Shown here: positions 22,671 to 25,283 of the stretch, in pieces
Position numbering within the stretch: the first letter of the stretch is position 1
How the letters are laid out: each line of letters opens with the position of its first letter
Assembly: GCA_036397995.1 (NCBI GenBank)
Contig: DASWHX010000004.1
Location: 1 to 25,283 of the forward strand
Direction of reading: 5' to 3'
DNA: 25,283 nucleotides
DNA from: DASWHX01 sp036397995
GTDB taxonomy: Bacteria > Bacteroidota > Bacteroidia > Cytophagales > Cyclobacteriaceae
The notes under the pieces: model-generated
Seen by the model: only the letters and a program-made list of their open reading frames with translations
The model's database searches: none
Told to the model about the DNA's origin: nothing
Made by a program: the position numbers and the translations under genes

Positions 22671-24575
22671 ATGAAGGCTGATAGCATTTCAATCCGGAAT
22701 TATATTAATAAGGGTAGTTTCTACCGGGCAGTAGTTGAAGATGGTGCAGATATAATTTTCATAGTAGATTACGAGGGCATTATTTATTATCACAATCCAT
22801 CCGTAAAAAATTTTTTAGGATACAGTGATGGGGAATTAATTGACAAGAACTTTATTGAGCAAAATCATCCTGAGTACAGGTCCAGATTAACGAAGACGTT
22901 CAAAGAAATTTCAAAAGAGAAATATGCGGACAATATAGAATTTTATTTTAGAAAGAAGAACGGTGAATATACATACCTCGAATTCAATTCCATAAATCTT
23001 CACCATAAGGACCAGATAGATGCCTTGCTGCTTGATTGCAGGGATATTTCACAAAGGAAGAAAGACGCGGAAGAACTTATTAAAGCTCAAAAGGCAAAAG
23101 AATTATTTCTTGCTAACATGAGTCACGAAATTCGCACGCCAATCAGCGGGATTGCAGGCATGGTAACTTTATTGGAACAATTTGACAGGAACCCGGAGGA
23201 AATGAAATATTTAAATGCGATTAAGCATTCAGCCGAGCATCTTAAAATCATTATAAATGATATTTTGGATTTTGCAGCCATAGAAGCAGGAAAATTAACC
23301 TTTGAAAATATTGGTTTCAGACCTTATGAGCAAGCCGGGAATGTGGTGAACTCCTTTGAATATAACCTAAAAGATAAGGGACTTGAAATTGATTTCAGTT
23401 TTGATGGAGAAAAAGATTTAATAGTGAAGGGGGACCCTGTAAGGTTAAATCAGGTTCTGGTTAATTTAATAAACAACGCGATAAAATTTACTCCTCAGGG
23501 AGGAGTTAATCTAAGTGTAAAAATTAGTAAGCAAGGTGAAAAGTATTTGGCCACTTATTGTGTAAAGGACACGGGAATTGGAATTCCGCATAATAAAAGA
23601 ATGAACCTGTTCGAATCATTTTCGCAGGCAGATACCTCGATTAACAGAAGATTTGGAGGTACAGGGCTCGGTCTTGCTATTAGCAAGCATATTGTAAATA
23701 TTCAGGGTGGCCGGATATGGTTTGAAAGTGAAGTTGATCAGGGAAGCACATTTTGTTTTGAAATTCCATTTGAACCCGGTAATGTATCTGATTTGGTTAC
23801 TGAAAAGAAAGAAAAAAAATCTGATGAAACGAGTCTGGATGGGTTACGGGTATTGTTGGCTGAAGACAACGAAATAAACAAACTCTACACAACCAAGGTT
23901 TTATCCGGGTTAAATTGTAAGGTTGAAACGGTTGAAAATGGCAAAGATTGCGTTGATCTTCTGGAGAAAAATAACTTCGATTTAGTTCTGATGGACCTTC
24001 AGATGCCAATAATGGATGGCTTTGAGGCCACCAAAATAATCAGGGAAAAACTCCCTAATCCAAAGAAAGAAATAACCATCATTGCTCTCACTGCAAACGC
24101 GATAAAAGGTGACAATGAAAAATGTATTGCTGCTGGAATGAATGATTATCTTTCTAAACCCTTCACACCAGAAAACTTAAAGAAAAAAATTTTAAGATGG
24201 GTTAAACGCCCTGGTCATTCTGAAATTACAAAGGCAAGCAGTGATTCGGTTATTGATTTGACCTATTTGAGGACGGTTTGTAATAATGATGAATCATTCC
24301 TGAAAGAAATGATCACCACATTCCGAAATTCGACTCCGGAACTCCTTGATCAAATGGAATCTGCATTGTCACAAGATGATATCATAACTGTTTCTAAAAT
24401 TGCCCATAAAATAAAACCATCGATCTCATTTATGGGCATACAATCTGCATTGCAAGGAGTGAGTGAAATAGAAAATACTAAAGCTGCTCCGCTCCCTTCC
24501 GGTTATAATCAAATGGTGTTGGATTTTCTTAAAGAAATCAGGAAAGCGTTAATTGAACTTGACACAATTAGGTAA
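22671..24575 (+). CDS. Soluble hybrid histidine kinase: PAS-HisKA-HATPase-REC-Hpt
   Basis: A 634-residue kinase without membrane spans, so it senses a cytoplasmic signal. A PAS domain covers about 15-130. HisKA has His152 in NMSHEIRTP; the ATPase domain has the N box (NLINNAIKFTP, Asn269), DTGIGIP and GGTGLGLAI. The receiver (about 392-510) has Asp442 in LVLMDLQMPIMDG. A C-terminal Hpt domain has His579 in AHKIKPS. All phosphorelay residues are intact: His152, Asp442, His579, with Asp57 of the upstream regulator as final acceptor (inference from gene order). PAS ligand unknown. Its stop lies two bases from the convergent T9SS gene. Confidence 0.95.
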   Translation: MKADSISIRNYINKGSFYRAVVEDGADIIFIVDYEGIIYYHNPSVKNFLGYSDGELIDKNFIEQNHPEYRSRLTKTFKEISKEKYADNIEFYFRKKNGEYTYLEFNSINLHHKDQIDALLLDCRDISQRKKDAEELIKAQKAKELFLANMSHEIRTPISGIAGMVTLLEQFDRNPEEMKYLNAIKHSAEHLKIIINDILDFAAIEAGKLTFENIGFRPYEQAGNVVNSFEYNLKDKGLEIDFSFDGEKDLIVKGDPVRLNQVLVNLINNAIKFTPQGGVNLSVKISKQGEKYLATYCVKDTGIGIPHNKRMNLFESFSQADTSINRRFGGTGLGLAISKHIVNIQGGRIWFESEVDQGSTFCFEIPFEPGNVSDLVTEKKEKKSDETSLDGLRVLLAEDNEINKLYTTKVLSGLNCKVETVENGKDCVDLLEKNNFDLVLMDLQMPIMDGFEATKIIREKLPNPKKEITIIALTANAIKGDNEKCIAAGMNDYLSKPFTPENLKKKILRWVKRPGHSEITKASSDSVIDLTYLRTVCNNDESFLKEMITTFRNSTPELLDQMESALSQDDIITVSKIAHKIKPSISFMGIQSALQGVSEIENTKAAPLPSGYNQMVLDFLKEIRKALIELDTIR

Positions 24576-24577
24576 TT

Positions 24578-25282
24578 CTACCTGTGCATAACTGCTATTT
24601 TCTTGTAGGTAAATGGGCGGTTTTCAACGCCAATTACAAGGAAATAGATTCCATTGTTAATTTCTGATACCTCCATCTCAAACAGGTTTCCTTTCAATTC
24701 TACATCACCCTGGTTGATGGTAACACCTCTCTGATCCACAATCTTATACGTGTAATTATAAGGCCCGGGATTTGGAATTTCAACATTCAAATACTGGTCA
24801 ACCGGATTTGGATAAATATTCGCTTGGTTCAACCTGGATTTTATGTCTTCCTCCAAACCAACAATTAGCGGCGGCATCTTATCACCGAGTTGAGTAATAA
24901 TGGTTTGATATATCTCCCTCGTCGCCCGGTTTTGAATAAATGTGATTACCGCCAGTTTTGTGGCATCAGATATTTTCACGTCTATTGGCCAGGTCAAATC
25001 AAATGTTGCTGATCCTCCGGTATTCCAGTCTTGTGTATATAATGTACCAGCAGCATCTGGCAGCAACTTTCGGAGGACATTATAATAAACAGTTCCACTA
25101 CCATTAAGTATTTCTTCCTCCACAATCGCGTTATGCACCACTAATTGCTGACCAACAAGGTCATTTCTGGAAGTAATCGTTGTGCGGATACTTATATCAC
25201 TTTCTACAGCGCTCAATTCTGTTACGGCTATATCAAACTGCGGATCAATCAGCGCACGCTTATTGATATCAATATCTGTTGC
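24578..25282 (-). CDS. Omp28-like secreted protein with T9SS sorting domain (C-terminal part)
   Basis: The frame stays open on the minus strand to the window edge, so the 5' end is missing; the TTG at 25216 is an internal codon. The middle, with YYNVLRKLLPDAAGT, TWPIDVKI and AVITFIQNRATREIYQ, resembles the Omp28-related family, whose N-terminal part (outside the window) is thioredoxin-like. The last ~85 residues are a type A T9SS sorting domain: IYPNPVDQYLNVEIP, YKIVDQRG, NGIYFLVI and the terminal YKKIAVMHR. The protein should cross the outer membrane through the type IX system and be attached or released at the surface. Cargo function unknown. Confidence 0.9.
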   Translation of the reverse strand, partial: ATDIDINKRALIDPQFDIAVTELSAVESDISIRTTITSRNDLVGQQLVVHNAIVEEEILNGSGTVYYNVLRKLLPDAAGTLYTQDWNTGGSATFDLTWPIDVKISDATKLAVITFIQNRATREIYQTIITQLGDKMPPLIVGLEEDIKSRLNQANIYPNPVDQYLNVEIPNPGPYNYTYKIVDQRGVTINQGDVELKGNLFEMEVSEINNGIYFLVIGVENRPFTYKKIAVMHR

Positions 25283-25283
25283 A

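Overview
The window looks like a chromosomal segment of a Bacteroidota bacterium, most likely of the Cytophagales type. The support is family-level: a type IX secretion (T9SS) C-terminal sorting domain on the last gene, a lipoprotein with an acidic stretch straight after its lipobox Cys, a DUF5777 beta-barrel protein, the MoxR/DUF58/BatA/DUF4175 module, almost no Shine-Dalgarno sequences, and a TAnnTTTG-type -7 element. There are no rRNAs, tRNAs, CRISPR arrays, insertion sequences or phage genes. Genes are packed very tightly: operons joined by ATGA, TAATG and TGATG overlaps, and convergent genes that end within a few bases of each other.

Layout. (1) 1-2562: the tail of an unrecognised gene, then a divergent group. 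A short-chain dehydrogenase and a TMEM97/EBP-like EXPERA membrane protein lie on the minus strand, and a DUF1295 (steroid 5-alpha-reductase-like) protein on the plus strand. All three belong to superfamilies best known from sterol and lipid enzymes. (2) 2610-6107: repair and metabolism genes on the plus strand: msrB, lhgO, a MoeB/ThiF-like adenylyltransferase fused to a rhodanese domain, and a deoxynucleoside kinase. (3) 6108-7924: a minus-strand cell-envelope operon: lipoprotein with a c-type haem motif, YceI protein, DUF5777 barrel. (4) 8002-15824: a minus-strand operon of seven coupled genes: DUF4159, MoxR ATPase, DUF58, BatA-like, DUF4175-like, an amidotransferase-like membrane protein, and an unannotated 35-residue membrane protein. 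(5) 15950-18936: a TldD/PmbA pair whose TldD member carries a Tat signal, closed by a strong terminator. (6) 19092-21191: dinB convergent with a rhomboid protease and a small TerB-like protein. (7) 21315-24575: an NtrC-family response regulator followed by a soluble hybrid histidine kinase with PAS, kinase, receiver and Hpt domains; together they could form a complete four-step phosphorelay. (8) 24578-end: the C-terminal part of an Omp28-like T9SS cargo protein.

The most interesting points are the sterol-family trio at the left, the small membrane protein at the end of the MoxR operon, the Tat-signal mismatch between TldD and PmbA, and two 22-bp-spaced repeats overlapping a candidate promoter of the phosphorelay genes. 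All protein calls come from reading the sequence and recalling family motifs; no search was run.
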